Assembly: GCA_019413925.1 (NCBI GenBank)
Contig: DXMY01000025.1
Coordinates: 1-64,000, forward strand
Direction: 5' to 3'
DNA: 64,000 nucleotides
Origin: Collinsella sp.
GTDB taxonomy: Bacteria; Actinomycetota; Coriobacteriia; Coriobacteriales; Coriobacteriaceae
Part shown: piece by piece, positions 9,441 through 18,320 of the stretch
Layout: every line of letters begins with the position of its first letter
Numbering within the stretch: the first letter of the stretch is position 1
Translations under genes and position numbers: made by a program
Notes under the pieces: model-generated
The model's input: the letters and a program-made list of their open reading frames with translations, nothing else
Database searches by the model: none
What the model was told of the DNA's origin: nothing

Positions 9441-10545
9441 AATGACCGTTGCTATTGCAGCCGGCGGCACGGCAGGACACATCAACCCCGCGCTCGCCTT
9501 GGCCGAAGAACTGCGTGACCGTGGCCACCACGTTGTGTTCGTGGGCCAGTCGCGCAAGCTCGAGGGTCGTTTGGTCCCCGAGGCTGGGTTTGATTTTGTG
9601 CCCATTACGGTCACGGGCTTCGACCGCTCCCGTCCTTGGACGGCGCTGACCTCGCTGTGGCGTGTCAATAAGGCCAAGCGTGCGCTCGCCCGTCATTTCT
9701 CAAAGGTCGGCAAGCCCGATGCCGCCATCGGTTTTGGTGCCTATGTCGAGGTTCCGCTGCTGGGGTGGTGCAAGGGCGCAGGCGTTCCGTATCTGCTGCA
9801 TGAGCAGAACTCTGTTCCGGGCCTGGCCAACAAGATGATGAACTCCCACGCCGCCCGCGTGTGCATCTCGGTGCCGGCAGCGCGTTCGGTCTTTGAGCGC
9901 GAAGGTGACCCTGACCACGTGCTCATGACCGGCAACCCCGTACGTCGCTCGGTGATCGAGGGCGATCGTGCTCGCGGCCGCAAGGCACTTGGCGTTCCCG
10001 AGGACGCTACGCTGCTGCTCGTCTTTGGCGGTTCACTTGGCGCCCAGCACCTCAACGAGCGCGTGACTTCGCTCAAAAACGAGCTGCTTTCGCGCAAGAA
10101 CCTCTATGTGTTGCATTCGACGGGTGCCGACGGCTTTGAGGAGACCGAGCGCGCTTTGGCGCTGACGCCCGAGGAGGCGAAGCGTTACCGCGTCCAGCCT
10201 TACATCGACAACATGGGCGATATGCTGGCTGCTGCCGATTTGGTGCTCTCGCGTTCGGGTGCATCGAGCGTGGCCGAGATCGCTGCGCTCGCCGTGCCCT
10301 CGGTGCTCGTGCCGTATCCGCATGCGACGGCCGACCACCAAACCACCAATGCTCGTTATCTGGTCGACGCCGGGGCCGGCGTGCTCTGCGCCGATGCCGA
10401 TATCGACGGTTCTGCCTTTGCCGATGAGCTGCTGCACCTGGTCGATGACGCGGCGGCGCGCGACGCCATGCGTCAGGCGGCGCGTGGTCTGGCTCAGGAT
10501 AGAGCCGCCGCTCTTCTGGCGGATGCGGTAGAGGGTTTGCGTTAG
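9430..10545 (+). CDS. murG: UDP-GlcNAc:lipid I N-acetylglucosaminyltransferase
   Basis: MurG adds GlcNAc to lipid I to make lipid II at the inner membrane face. The 371-residue protein has two Rossmann halves: the N-terminal G-G-T-A-G-H-I-N-P (about 12-20), H-E-Q-N near residue 120, and the UDP-GlcNAc site with G-G-S-L-G-A, S-R-S-G-A-S-S-V-A-E and H-A-T-A-D-H-Q in the C-terminal half. ATG 9430 is chosen because GAAGGGA lies about eight bases upstream. It overlaps the end of ftsW by 11 bases, so the two are probably translated together. Confidence 0.95.
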   Translation: MTDKMTVAIAAGGTAGHINPALALAEELRDRGHHVVFVGQSRKLEGRLVPEAGFDFVPITVTGFDRSRPWTALTSLWRVNKAKRALARHFSKVGKPDAAIGFGAYVEVPLLGWCKGAGVPYLLHEQNSVPGLANKMMNSHAARVCISVPAARSVFEREGDPDHVLMTGNPVRRSVIEGDRARGRKALGVPEDATLLLVFGGSLGAQHLNERVTSLKNELLSRKNLYVLHSTGADGFEETERALALTPEEAKRYRVQPYIDNMGDMLAAADLVLSRSGASSVAEIAALAVPSVLVPYPHATADHQTTNARYLVDAGAGVLCADADIDGSAFADELLHLVDDAAARDAMRQAARGLAQDRAAALLADAVEGLR

Positions 10546-10642
10546 TTAGACGGGATATCTTCGGTCGCCCTCGCGCTGATGCGGTAGGTGCGGTACAGTT
10601 AACGGGTTACAGGCAGTGTTTACGCAAGGAGTACACGAGCAC

Positions 10643-12061
10643 ATGGCTGATTCCCAGACTGCAACCTCCGCGCCCGAGTTTAAGAGCGCCCACTTTATCG
10701 GTATCGGCGGCGCCGGCATGAGCGGCATCGCCCTCGTTCTGCACGAGCGCGGTTATGCCGTTACCGGCTCCGACCTTAAGACGTCACGTTATATCCGCCA
10801 GCTTACCCGCGCTGGTGTGAAGGTGCATGTGGGCCATGAGGCCGCCACGATCGACGAGGTCAAGCCCGACGTGGTTGTTGTCTCCACCGCTATTCCGGAG
10901 TCCAACCCTGAACTCGTGCGCGCTCGCGAGCTTGGTATTCCCGTGTGGCCCCGTGCCAAGATGCTCTCTGCTTTGGGTCACGGCTACACCACCGTCGCTG
11001 TTGCCGGCACGCATGGCAAGACAACCACGTCTTCGATGTGCGCCACCATGCTCGACCGCATGGGTCTGGATCCGAGCTTCCTGATCGGTGGCATCGTCGA
11101 GGGCTATGACACGAACGGCAAGAACGGCTCGGGCGACTACTTTGTCGCCGAGGCCGACGAGTCCGACAGCTCCTTCCTGTTCCTGAACCCCAACGTAGTC
11201 ATTGTGACCAACGTCGAGGCCGACCACCTCGATCACTACTCTGGTATCGAGGAGATCGAGGCAACTTTCGCCAAATTCATGAGCCTGGTGGGCGAGGACG
11301 GCACCGTCATCGTCTGCGGTGAGGACCCGCATCTGGTCGAGCTCGCCAAGTCGACGGGCCGTCACGTGCTTTCCTACGGCTTTGCCGAGAGCAACGACAT
11401 CGTCTGCATGCACCCGGATGTCAAGGGCATCCAGAGTGACTTTATCGTTCGCTTTGAGGACGGCACTGAGCGCGCTGTGGAGATCAAGAGCAATCCCGGT
11501 CGCCACAACATGCTCAACGCCACGGCGGTGCTCACCGTCGCCCATGTCCTGGGCCTTGACATCGACGCCGCCGCCAAGGCGCTCTCGAGCTTTGAGGGCG
11601 TCCGCCGTCGCTTTACCCACGTGGGCGATATCGATGGCATCACCGTGGTCGATGATTACGGCCATCACCCCACCGAGATCAAGGCGACGCTTGCTGCCGC
11701 TTCGTCGCTGGGTTACAAGCACGTCGACGTCGTGTTCCAGCCGCACCGCTATTCGCGCCTGCAGGCCCTGTGCGACGACTTTGCCGATGCATTTGCCAAT
11801 GCCGATAAACTGCTGCTGATTGATGTGTTCTCGGCTGGCGAGATGCCCATTCCGGGTGTCACCTCTAAGATGCTCGCCGATACCGTGCGCGCCAAGCATC
11901 CTGGCAAGGAGGTCGTGTACTGCTCCAGCCGTCTTGAGCTCAATCAGGAGCTCGAGCAGATGGTGGGCGAGGGCGACCTGCTGCTCACCATGGGTGCCGG
12001 CGACGTTACGACCGTCGGTCCCGAGTTCATTGAGTATCTGACTGCCAAGAAAGACGCTTAA
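10643..12061 (+). CDS. murC: UDP-N-acetylmuramate--L-alanine ligase
   Basis: MurC starts the peptide stem by joining L-Ala to UDP-MurNAc. The 472 residues contain the G-I-G-G-A-G-M-S-G nucleotide motif (about 20-28), the ATP loop A-G-T-H-G-K-T-T-T-S (121-130), and the C-terminal D-D-Y-G-H-H-P-T-E motif. AAGGAG lies 11 bases before ATG 10643; a GTG nine codons earlier (10616) would place that site inside the gene and is rejected. The 97-base gap after murG holds no clear terminator, so it is probably one transcript. Confidence 0.95.
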   Translation: MADSQTATSAPEFKSAHFIGIGGAGMSGIALVLHERGYAVTGSDLKTSRYIRQLTRAGVKVHVGHEAATIDEVKPDVVVVSTAIPESNPELVRARELGIPVWPRAKMLSALGHGYTTVAVAGTHGKTTTSSMCATMLDRMGLDPSFLIGGIVEGYDTNGKNGSGDYFVAEADESDSSFLFLNPNVVIVTNVEADHLDHYSGIEEIEATFAKFMSLVGEDGTVIVCGEDPHLVELAKSTGRHVLSYGFAESNDIVCMHPDVKGIQSDFIVRFEDGTERAVEIKSNPGRHNMLNATAVLTVAHVLGLDIDAAAKALSSFEGVRRRFTHVGDIDGITVVDDYGHHPTEIKATLAAASSLGYKHVDVVFQPHRYSRLQALCDDFADAFANADKLLLIDVFSAGEMPIPGVTSKMLADTVRAKHPGKEVVYCSSRLELNQELEQMVGEGDLLLTMGAGDVTTVGPEFIEYLTAKKDA

Positions 12062-12066
12062 GTCTA

Positions 12067-12978
12067 ATGGGTCTGTTTAACGCCGTCATGGCGCTCTCGG
12101 GCATGATCGACACGGATGTGATCGAGGACGAGCGCCTTGCGCGTCATACGAGCTATCGTATCGGCGGCAAGGCCGACCTCTTTGTGACGTGCCATAGCTA
12201 TCATGCCCTCCGCCGCGCCGTGGCGGTGCTCGATCGCGAGCAGGTGCCGTGGGTCATCATCGGCAAGGGTTCCAATCTGCTGGTTGCCGATGGCGGTTAT
12301 CGCGGTGCCGTCATTTCGCTCGGACGTGAGTTCCAGCGCACGGTTGTTGCCGATGACGGTTGTACGCTGACGGTCGGTGCGGGCGTGATGTTTGCGCGCC
12401 TGGTCAACGATGCCCTGTCGCGTAGCCTCTCGGGCCTTGAGTTTGCCGTTGGCATTCCCGGTTCGGTCGGCGGTGCGATATCTATGAATGCCGGCACGCG
12501 GACCGAGTGGATTGGCTCGCTGGTTGAGGATGTCGTAACGTTTGACCCGGCATCCGGTATCAAGCATTATGCGGGGTCCGAGATCTCTTGGGGCTACCGC
12601 GAATGTAGCCTTCCCCGCAATGAGATCATCCTCGAGTGCGTGCTCAAGCTTAAACCGGCGCCCAAGGCCGACATTCGCGAGCGCATGGAGCGGTACCTTA
12701 CAAGGCGCAAGCGTACGCAGCCCATGGGTCGCGCATCCTGCGGGTCGGTCTTTCGCAACCCGCCCGATGCGAGTGTGGGCAAGCTTATCGAGGATTGTGG
12801 ATTAAAGGGTTTTTCAATTGGCGGCGCGGAAGTTTCGCCCGTTCACGCTAATTTTATCGTTAATAACGGAACTGCCTCGGCCGATGACGTTGCCGCGGTT
12901 ATCAGACATGTGCACGGAAAGGTGAGGGAGGCGTATGGCATCGAGCTCAGACCGGAAGTTAAATTCCTCGGCTTCTAG
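12067..12978 (+). CDS. murB: UDP-N-acetylenolpyruvoylglucosamine reductase
   Basis: MurB is the FAD-dependent reductase that completes UDP-MurNAc synthesis. The 303-residue protein shows H-T-S-Y-R-I-G-G-K-A (about 27-36), the FAD-binding G-K-G-S-N-L-L-V (about 68-75), G-I-P-G-S-V-G-G-A-I-S-M-N-A-G (about 130-144), the catalytic-serine motif R-A-S-C-G-S-V-F-R-N (about 221-230), and the C-terminal R-P-E-V-K-F that carries the catalytic Glu. It starts five bases after murC and its 3' end overlaps ftsQ by 44 bases. Confidence 0.95.
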   Translation: MGLFNAVMALSGMIDTDVIEDERLARHTSYRIGGKADLFVTCHSYHALRRAVAVLDREQVPWVIIGKGSNLLVADGGYRGAVISLGREFQRTVVADDGCTLTVGAGVMFARLVNDALSRSLSGLEFAVGIPGSVGGAISMNAGTRTEWIGSLVEDVVTFDPASGIKHYAGSEISWGYRECSLPRNEIILECVLKLKPAPKADIRERMERYLTRRKRTQPMGRASCGSVFRNPPDASVGKLIEDCGLKGFSIGGAEVSPVHANFIVNNGTASADDVAAVIRHVHGKVREAYGIELRPEVKFLGF

Positions 12979-14191
12979 AGCATCGAAACCCACCTTCCGC
13001 CGCGCCGGAGGGCGTTCCGGCGCGCCTGCCAAACCTCAACGCAATACCGTCGCGCACTCTAAGTCTGTCGGGCATGCTCGACAGGCCAGTCGTCCGGTCG
13101 TCGGCTCGCAGCTCGGTAATCGTCTGGCCGCAAAAAAGTCCTCGCGTCCCTCGGTGACGTCAAAGCCTGTTATGGGCGCCAAGCCTGCCCGTCCCATGGC
13201 AACTCCCAAGCCCTCGACGGGAACTAAAGCGGCGCGTCCAGGCCGCACGCTGGGCGCATCGAAACCGCGCTCGCTGACATCGGTGCCGGCTACCGCCAAG
13301 AAGCCTTCGAGTAAAAAAGGCTTCAACCCGTTATCTTCACTTGGAGCGATGGCAAATAAAACATCAGACGCCGCTTCTGTCGTTACAGGCAAAGGCAAAA
13401 TCGTGGGCGGCGTTTTGGCCGTCTTGGCCGTGCTCGTCGTCGTTGTCATCGTGGTGATCAACTCTGGATTGTTTACTGCCACTGATATTCAGATTCAAGG
13501 CAGCGAGCATGTGACGAAGCACGATGCTATCCAGCTGATCGACTTGCCCGAGGGAACGTCGCTTTTTAACGTCGATCCCGACCAGATTACCGAGGATCTC
13601 AAGCAAAACCCGTGGGTCTCGGGCGTAGATGTCCAGCGCCAGTTTCCCCATACGCTTATCATCACGCCGACGGAGCGTAAAGTTATCGCCATTGCATATA
13701 TCAGCTCCGACGACCTTGCCTGGGCTATCGGAGACGATGACACCTGGATCGCCCCGCTGTCGACGTCGGTCGAAGTGGACGACCAGGGCAACGTCATCAC
13801 GACAGGGCAGGGCTCAAATACCTTGACCGGAATCGATGCCGCGCTGGCGCTCGCCAAGCATTATGGCGCGGTGTTGTTGACTGATGTCTCGGCGGATGTC
13901 GCTCCGGTTTCCGGCCAGGCGGTGAACTCCAAAGCCGTTAAGGCCGGCCTGGATTATGTGCGTGGTTTTTCGAGCGAGTTCTTGGGACAAGTCAAGGATA
14001 TTTCCACGCCTTCGGTCGAAGCCATCTCGGCAAACCTCAATAACGGCATTGAGGTGTCGCTGGGCGATTCGGACGATATCGCCAAGAAGGAACGCGTAGT
14101 CACCAAGTTGCTTTCGCAGGTAGAGGGCGTAACGTATATCAATGTGCGCTCTCCGGGCAACTACACATTTAGAAATGCTCCGACCTCGTAG
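12935..14191 (+). CDS. ftsQ: Division protein FtsQ/DivIB
   Basis: FtsQ (DivIB) scaffolds FtsL and FtsB in the divisome. The 418-residue protein has a long basic Ser/Pro/Lys-rich cytoplasmic tail (about 1-145), one membrane segment (about 150-172), and an extracytoplasmic POTRA domain beginning with a T-D-I-Q-I-Q-G-S-E-H-V motif, followed by a second beta-rich domain. It begins inside murB with a 44-base overlap, preceded by GGGAGG five bases upstream. The length of the cytoplasmic tail is unusual compared with short-tailed FtsQ proteins. Confidence 0.88.
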   Translation: MASSSDRKLNSSASRASKPTFRRAGGRSGAPAKPQRNTVAHSKSVGHARQASRPVVGSQLGNRLAAKKSSRPSVTSKPVMGAKPARPMATPKPSTGTKAARPGRTLGASKPRSLTSVPATAKKPSSKKGFNPLSSLGAMANKTSDAASVVTGKGKIVGGVLAVLAVLVVVVIVVINSGLFTATDIQIQGSEHVTKHDAIQLIDLPEGTSLFNVDPDQITEDLKQNPWVSGVDVQRQFPHTLIITPTERKVIAIAYISSDDLAWAIGDDDTWIAPLSTSVEVDDQGNVITTGQGSNTLTGIDAALALAKHYGAVLLTDVSADVAPVSGQAVNSKAVKAGLDYVRGFSSEFLGQVKDISTPSVEAISANLNNGIEVSLGDSDDIAKKERVVTKLLSQVEGVTYINVRSPGNYTFRNAPTS

Positions 14192-14390
14192 CGCTGGTTG
14201 ATGCTTTGTTGAGGGGCCATACCACGCCGTTTATCTGGTTTGTTTGGTTTTCACGGTCAATTATTTGACTGATACGTTCATAATGTGCAAACATAATACG
14301 GTTTACCTTTGCATTTACTTTCAACCTGAAGGTTAATGTGCGCAGGGGTCGACCCATGCTATGGCTATAACCTTTGTTCGGAGGACCGAC
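14192..14390 (+). promoter_or_regulatory. ftsZ leader region with possible promoter
   Basis: A 199-base AT-richer gap separates ftsQ from ftsZ. A weak -35/-10 pair, TTGCAT (14309-14314) and GTTAAT (14332-14337) spaced by 17 bases, could give ftsZ its own transcript. A TTGACT at 14265 has no well-spaced -10. CGGAGGACCGAC directly precedes the ftsZ ATG at 14391 and fixes that start. Confidence 0.35.
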
Positions 14391-15545
14391 ATGCACGAGA
14401 CAGAGATCAACAACTACCTTGCCGTCATTAAGGTGGTCGGCGTCGGCGGCGGCGGTACCAACGCGGTTAATCGAATGATCGAAGAGGGCATCCGCGGCGT
14501 CGAGTTTGTTGCCATCAACACCGATGCTCAGGCACTCGCGATCTCTGATGCCGATATCAAGGTGCACATCGGCACCGACCTTACCCGCGGCCTGGGTGCC
14601 GGCGCCAATCCCGAGGTTGGCCGCAAGGCTGCCGATGAGTCCCGCGACGACATCGCCGAGGCGCTCGCTGGCGCCGACATGGTGTTTATCACCTGCGGCG
14701 AGGGCGGCGGCACCGGTACCGGCGCTGCTCCCATCGTTGCCGATATCGCGATGAACGAGGTCGGCGCACTGACCGTCGCCGTCGTGACCAAGCCCTTCAC
14801 CTTCGAGGGCCGCAAACGTAAGAAGAGCGCCGAGGAGGGCATCAAGACCCTCTCCGATTGCGTCGACACCATGATCGTCATTCCTAACGATAAGCTGCTC
14901 GACATCGCCGAGAAGAAGACCACCATGCTCGAGGCCTTCGCGATTGCCGATGGCGTCCTTTCCCAGGGCACCCAGGGCATCACCGACCTCATCACCGTCC
15001 CCGGTATCATCAACCTGGACTTCGCCGATGTTAAGACCATCATGAAGCAGGCCGGTACCGCCATGATGGGTATCGGTACCTCTTCTGGGGATACTCGTGC
15101 CGTCGACGCTGCCCAGCAGGCCATCTCCAGCCCGCTGCTCGAGAGCTCCATCGATGGTGCCACGCGCGTGCTGCTCTCCATCGCCGGTTCCAAGGACCTG
15201 GGCATCCAGGAGATCAGCGACGCCGCCGACGTTGTCGCCAACGCCGTCGACCCCGAGGCCAACATCATCTTCGGTACCGTTGTCGACGAGTCCCTGGGCG
15301 ATCAGGTGCGTATCACCGTCATCGCTACGGGCTTCTCCGACTCCAACGTCAACCGTCAGGATGAGCTCTTTGCTGCTCAGCAGTCTCAGAGCAAGGCCGC
15401 TGCCTCCGCTGAGCCGCAGCGCACCGCTCCGGCTGCCAGCTCGGCTCAGGCCGCTCCGACCCGCAACGTCGGTGGTACCGAGCTGCCCAACTTTGGCAAC
15501 GACCAGTTCGAGCTTCCCGACTTCCTGAAGCGCGGTAGCTTCTAG
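14391..15545 (+). CDS. ftsZ: Cell division GTPase FtsZ
   Basis: FtsZ polymerises into the Z ring that organises septation. The 384-residue protein has the N-terminal nucleotide motif V-V-G-V-G-G-G-G-T-N-A (about 15-25), the tubulin signature G-G-G-T-G-T-G (105-111), the T7 loop N-L-D-F-A-D-V near 208, a variable Ala/Gln-rich linker (about 325-365), and a C-terminal peptide L-P-D-F-L-K-R that would dock FtsA, SepF or similar. With no ftsA in the cluster but sepF 6 kb downstream, SepF is the likely membrane anchor. An ATG ten codons upstream (14361) lacks a ribosome site. A terminator follows. Confidence 0.98.
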   Translation: MHETEINNYLAVIKVVGVGGGGTNAVNRMIEEGIRGVEFVAINTDAQALAISDADIKVHIGTDLTRGLGAGANPEVGRKAADESRDDIAEALAGADMVFITCGEGGGTGTGAAPIVADIAMNEVGALTVAVVTKPFTFEGRKRKKSAEEGIKTLSDCVDTMIVIPNDKLLDIAEKKTTMLEAFAIADGVLSQGTQGITDLITVPGIINLDFADVKTIMKQAGTAMMGIGTSSGDTRAVDAAQQAISSPLLESSIDGATRVLLSIAGSKDLGIQEISDAADVVANAVDPEANIIFGTVVDESLGDQVRITVIATGFSDSNVNRQDELFAAQQSQSKAAASAEPQRTAPAASSAQAAPTRNVGGTELPNFGNDQFELPDFLKRGSF

Positions 15546-15567
15546 TTCGTTTTTCTCAACGACCTGC

Positions 15568-15604
15568 ACGGGGTGTGTCCATTTGGATGCACCCCGTTTT
15601 GTTT
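15568..15604 (+). terminator. Terminator of the dcw operon after ftsZ
   Basis: An 8-bp stem (ACGGGGTG/CACCCCGT) with a 14-base loop is followed by TTTTGTTT, 23 bases after the ftsZ stop codon. Confidence 0.8.
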
Positions 15605-15634
15605 CTCGTTTGTAAACGAAAGCCTCCAATCTCC

Positions 15635-15652
15635 TTACGTTCCCTTTACGTT
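15635..15652 (+). promoter_or_regulatory. Candidate PHO box upstream of pgeF-pst
   Basis: Two identical heptamers TTACGTT (15635-15641 and 15646-15652) are separated by four bases, the 7-4-7 direct-repeat layout of PhoB/PhoP boxes. TATCCT at 15672-15677 could be the -10. The box would sit at the -35 position of the promoter feeding pgeF and pstSCAB-phoU. The heptamer itself is not the Escherichia coli consensus. Confidence 0.45.
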
Positions 15653-15755
15653 TGGTCCCTACCGCTGCGGGTATCCTTTTAAGGAAGTATGACAGCCGTA
15701 TAAACGCGGACTGCGCGGCGACGCCGCGGTACTTGTGTTATTAGGAGGCTTTAGT

Positions 15756-16556
15756 ATGGCAGCACGTGCGGACAACGTTTCGCGTGTCGACCATGATGGA
15801 GTTACGTTGGTGGAGGGCGCGACATCCGATGTCCGTTTTGCCTTTACCGAGCGCACCGGTGGCGTTTCTGAAGATGCGTACTCCTCGCTCAACCTGGGCT
15901 CGCATGTAGGCGATGACCCCTTTGCTGTTCAAGAAAATCGTCGTCGAGCGCTCGAAGCTATGGGTGCCACTGAGTGCGAGCATAATCTGCTCGTGCCCAA
16001 TCAGGTACATGGTGACCATATCGTTACGGTGACTTCGAACGGCGCCGACGATCTTGAGGCTGTTCGCGAGCAGATTGCTGAGGGCTGCGATGCCATCGTC
16101 TGTACGGCCCATGACGTGCCCGTGCTGCTCTGCTTTGCCGACTGCGTTCCCGTGGTGCTGGTGGCCCCCGGCGGGTTTGCCGTGGTGCACTCCGGTTGGA
16201 AGGGCACGATTGCACGTATTTCTGCCAAGGCGTGCCAGGCGCTTTGCGATGCTGCCGGCTGCGATGCGAGCGACGTTTCCGCCTATATCGGCCCCCATAT
16301 CTTGGCTGACGAATATGAGGTATCCCAGGAACTCATGGACCGCTTTGCCGCCGAGTTTTCGTGCATCGATGCGGGCGCTTCTCGCATGCTCGATCTATCT
16401 GCCGCCATTCGTGAGGCGTTGGTAGATATCGGTGTGGACGCGGATAATATCGTGGATACCCAGCTTTCGACTGTGCGTCAGAACGACCGCTTTTATTCCT
16501 ACCGTAACGAGGACGGCACCTGTGGGCGCCATGCCGCGATTGGCGTGATGCTATGA
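15756..16556 (+). CDS. pgeF: PgeF/YlmD-family multicopper-like purine nucleoside enzyme
   Basis: This is the DUF152 (YfiH/YlmD) family, active on purine nucleosides and also described as polyphenol oxidase. The 266-residue protein shows G-G-V-S then S-L-N-L-G near the N-terminus, Q-V-H-G, a D-C-V-P-V metal-ligand motif (about 131-135), H-S-G-W-K-G-T (about 147-153), and Y-I-G-P-H near residue 180. TAGGAGG before ATG 15756 fixes the start; GTG 15735 is rejected. It follows ftsZ as ylmD does in Firmicutes, but its last four bases overlap pstS, making it the head of the phosphate operon. Confidence 0.9.
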   Translation: MAARADNVSRVDHDGVTLVEGATSDVRFAFTERTGGVSEDAYSSLNLGSHVGDDPFAVQENRRRALEAMGATECEHNLLVPNQVHGDHIVTVTSNGADDLEAVREQIAEGCDAIVCTAHDVPVLLCFADCVPVVLVAPGGFAVVHSGWKGTIARISAKACQALCDAAGCDASDVSAYIGPHILADEYEVSQELMDRFAAEFSCIDAGASRMLDLSAAIREALVDIGVDADNIVDTQLSTVRQNDRFYSYRNEDGTCGRHAAIGVML

Positions 16557-17389
16557 GAAAGATCGTATCGGTCCTGAGCGCCGCTGTGCTTACGCTTACG
16601 CTGTGCGCCTGTTCTTCGGGATCTTCTACCTCTTCCATTACCGTGGCCGGCTCCACGACCTGCCTTCCTATCGCCGAGATTGCGGCAGAGGGCTTTAAGG
16701 AGGAGACCGGCATCGACGTGCTCGTTTCCGGTTTGGGCTCTTCCGCTGGCATCGAAGCCGTCAGCGCTGGCACGGCCGATATCGCCAGCTCCTCCCGTGG
16801 ACTCAATGCCGACGAACAGGATCTGGGCCTGACTCCCATCGTCATTGCCCACGACGGTATCGCGGTCATCGTGAACGACGATAACCCGGTCGATAACCTC
16901 TCGACCGAGCAGCTCCGCGATATCTATGCCGGCAAGATTACTAATTGGAAAGAGGTCGGTGGCGAGGACCTGAAGATTCAGGTCATCAACCGAGACGAGG
17001 CATCCGGCACGCGTGAAGCATTCCGCACCATCGTGATGGACGGCACCCCGTTCGATCGCCGCTCGGCCGTTCTTTCGGGCACGGGCCAGGTGCGCGACGT
17101 GGTATCTCGTTCGCACGGTGCCATTGGCTACATTTCGCTGGGCTTCGTCGATAGCCTCAACGCCAAGACCTCGGTCAAGGCCGTCTCGGTCAATCATGTT
17201 GAGGCGTCCGAGAAGACGGTCGCGAGCGGCGGCTATCCCATCTCACGCGACCTTTACTTCTTTGTGAAGGGTGCGCCTTCGCAGCAGGCGCAGGATTACA
17301 TCGACTATGTGACGTCCGAAAAGATGGACAAGCAGATTCGCGAGGCGGGCTTTATCCCCGTCACCAACGACGAGAAGGGGAGTGAGTAG
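16553..17389 (+). CDS. pstS: Phosphate ABC transporter substrate-binding lipoprotein
   Basis: PstS captures phosphate outside the cell for the PstCAB transporter. The 278-residue protein has a lipoprotein signal with the lipobox ending at Cys20 (L-C-A-C), then the PstS pattern V-A-G-S-T-T near residue 30, S-S-R near 79, the N-W-K motif (about 128-130), and R-D-E-A-S-G-T-R (about 147-154), where Arg, Ser, Gly and Thr contact phosphate. It overlaps pgeF by four bases (ATGA) and leads into pstC. Confidence 0.95.
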   Translation: MRKIVSVLSAAVLTLTLCACSSGSSTSSITVAGSTTCLPIAEIAAEGFKEETGIDVLVSGLGSSAGIEAVSAGTADIASSSRGLNADEQDLGLTPIVIAHDGIAVIVNDDNPVDNLSTEQLRDIYAGKITNWKEVGGEDLKIQVINRDEASGTREAFRTIVMDGTPFDRRSAVLSGTGQVRDVVSRSHGAIGYISLGFVDSLNAKTSVKAVSVNHVEASEKTVASGGYPISRDLYFFVKGAPSQQAQDYIDYVTSEKMDKQIREAGFIPVTNDEKGSE

Positions 17390-17390
17390 C

Positions 17391-18317
17391 ATGGAAGCAC
17401 AGGAAAACTCCCAGACTGAGCAGAATGGTCAGGCGCCCAAGAAGCGCGAGCTGGCGCTCGTATCGCGCAGCACCTATATCAAGGAGAAGGCGCTGCAGTG
17501 GATCTTCTTTGCCTGCGCGTTCTTGGCGGTTGTTACCGTCATCCTGATTTTTGTCTTTACCACGTACTCGGCGCTGCCCGTCTTTACCGACATCGGTCTG
17601 GCGGACTTCTTTAGCTTTACGTGGGCGCCCTCTGAGGGTCACTACGGCATCGTGTCGCTGCTTGCCGGCTCGGGTCTGGTGACCGTCGGCGCGCTCGCCA
17701 TGGGTGTGCCCCTAGGCGTGGGCACGGCCGTGTATCTGGTCGAGATCGCCAGCAAGCGCGTGCGCAAGCTCATCAGCCCTGCCGTTGACCTGTTGGCCGG
17801 CATCCCTTCTATCATCTATGGCTTCTTTGGCATGATCATCATCCGCCCGTTTATCGCACAACTGACCGGCGGTCTTGGTTTTGGCGCGCTGACGGCGTGG
17901 TTCGTGCTCGCCATTATGATCGTGCCCACCATCACGACGCTTACCATCGATGCTCTCAATTCCATTCCCATGGGCATTCGCGAGGCATCGTATGCCATGG
18001 GCGCCACCAAGTGGCAGACTATCTATAAGGTCGTGTTACCTGCCGCCAAGCTGGGTATCGTGGATGCCATCGTGCTGGGTATGGGCCGTGCCATCGGCGA
18101 GACCATGGCCGTGCTCATGGTCGTGGGTAACGCCCCGGTTATTCCCGACAGCATTGCGAGCCCCATCTCGACGCTCACGAGCCAGATTGCGCTCGACATG
18201 AGCTATTCCTCGGGTCTGCATCGCTCGGCGCTGTTCGGCATGGGCGTGGTCCTGTTTATCATTTCCGCCACGCTGGTGGGCATCGTCCGCCTGGTTTCCA
18301 AGAAGAAGAGGGGGTAG
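17391..18317 (+). CDS. pstC: Phosphate ABC transporter permease PstC
   Basis: One of two membrane subunits of the phosphate importer. The 308-residue protein has a polar N-terminal tail, then six predicted membrane segments with the binding-protein-dependent permease motif E-A-S-Y-A-M-G-A-T-K-W-Q near residue 200. ATG 17391 has AAGGGGAG about ten bases upstream; a GTG three codons earlier lies inside the pstS end. It begins one base after the pstS stop codon. Confidence 0.94.
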   Translation: MEAQENSQTEQNGQAPKKRELALVSRSTYIKEKALQWIFFACAFLAVVTVILIFVFTTYSALPVFTDIGLADFFSFTWAPSEGHYGIVSLLAGSGLVTVGALAMGVPLGVGTAVYLVEIASKRVRKLISPAVDLLAGIPSIIYGFFGMIIIRPFIAQLTGGLGFGALTAWFVLAIMIVPTITTLTIDALNSIPMGIREASYAMGATKWQTIYKVVLPAAKLGIVDAIVLGMGRAIGETMAVLMVVGNAPVIPDSIASPISTLTSQIALDMSYSSGLHRSALFGMGVVLFIISATLVGIVRLVSKKKRG

Positions 18318-18320
18318 GCT

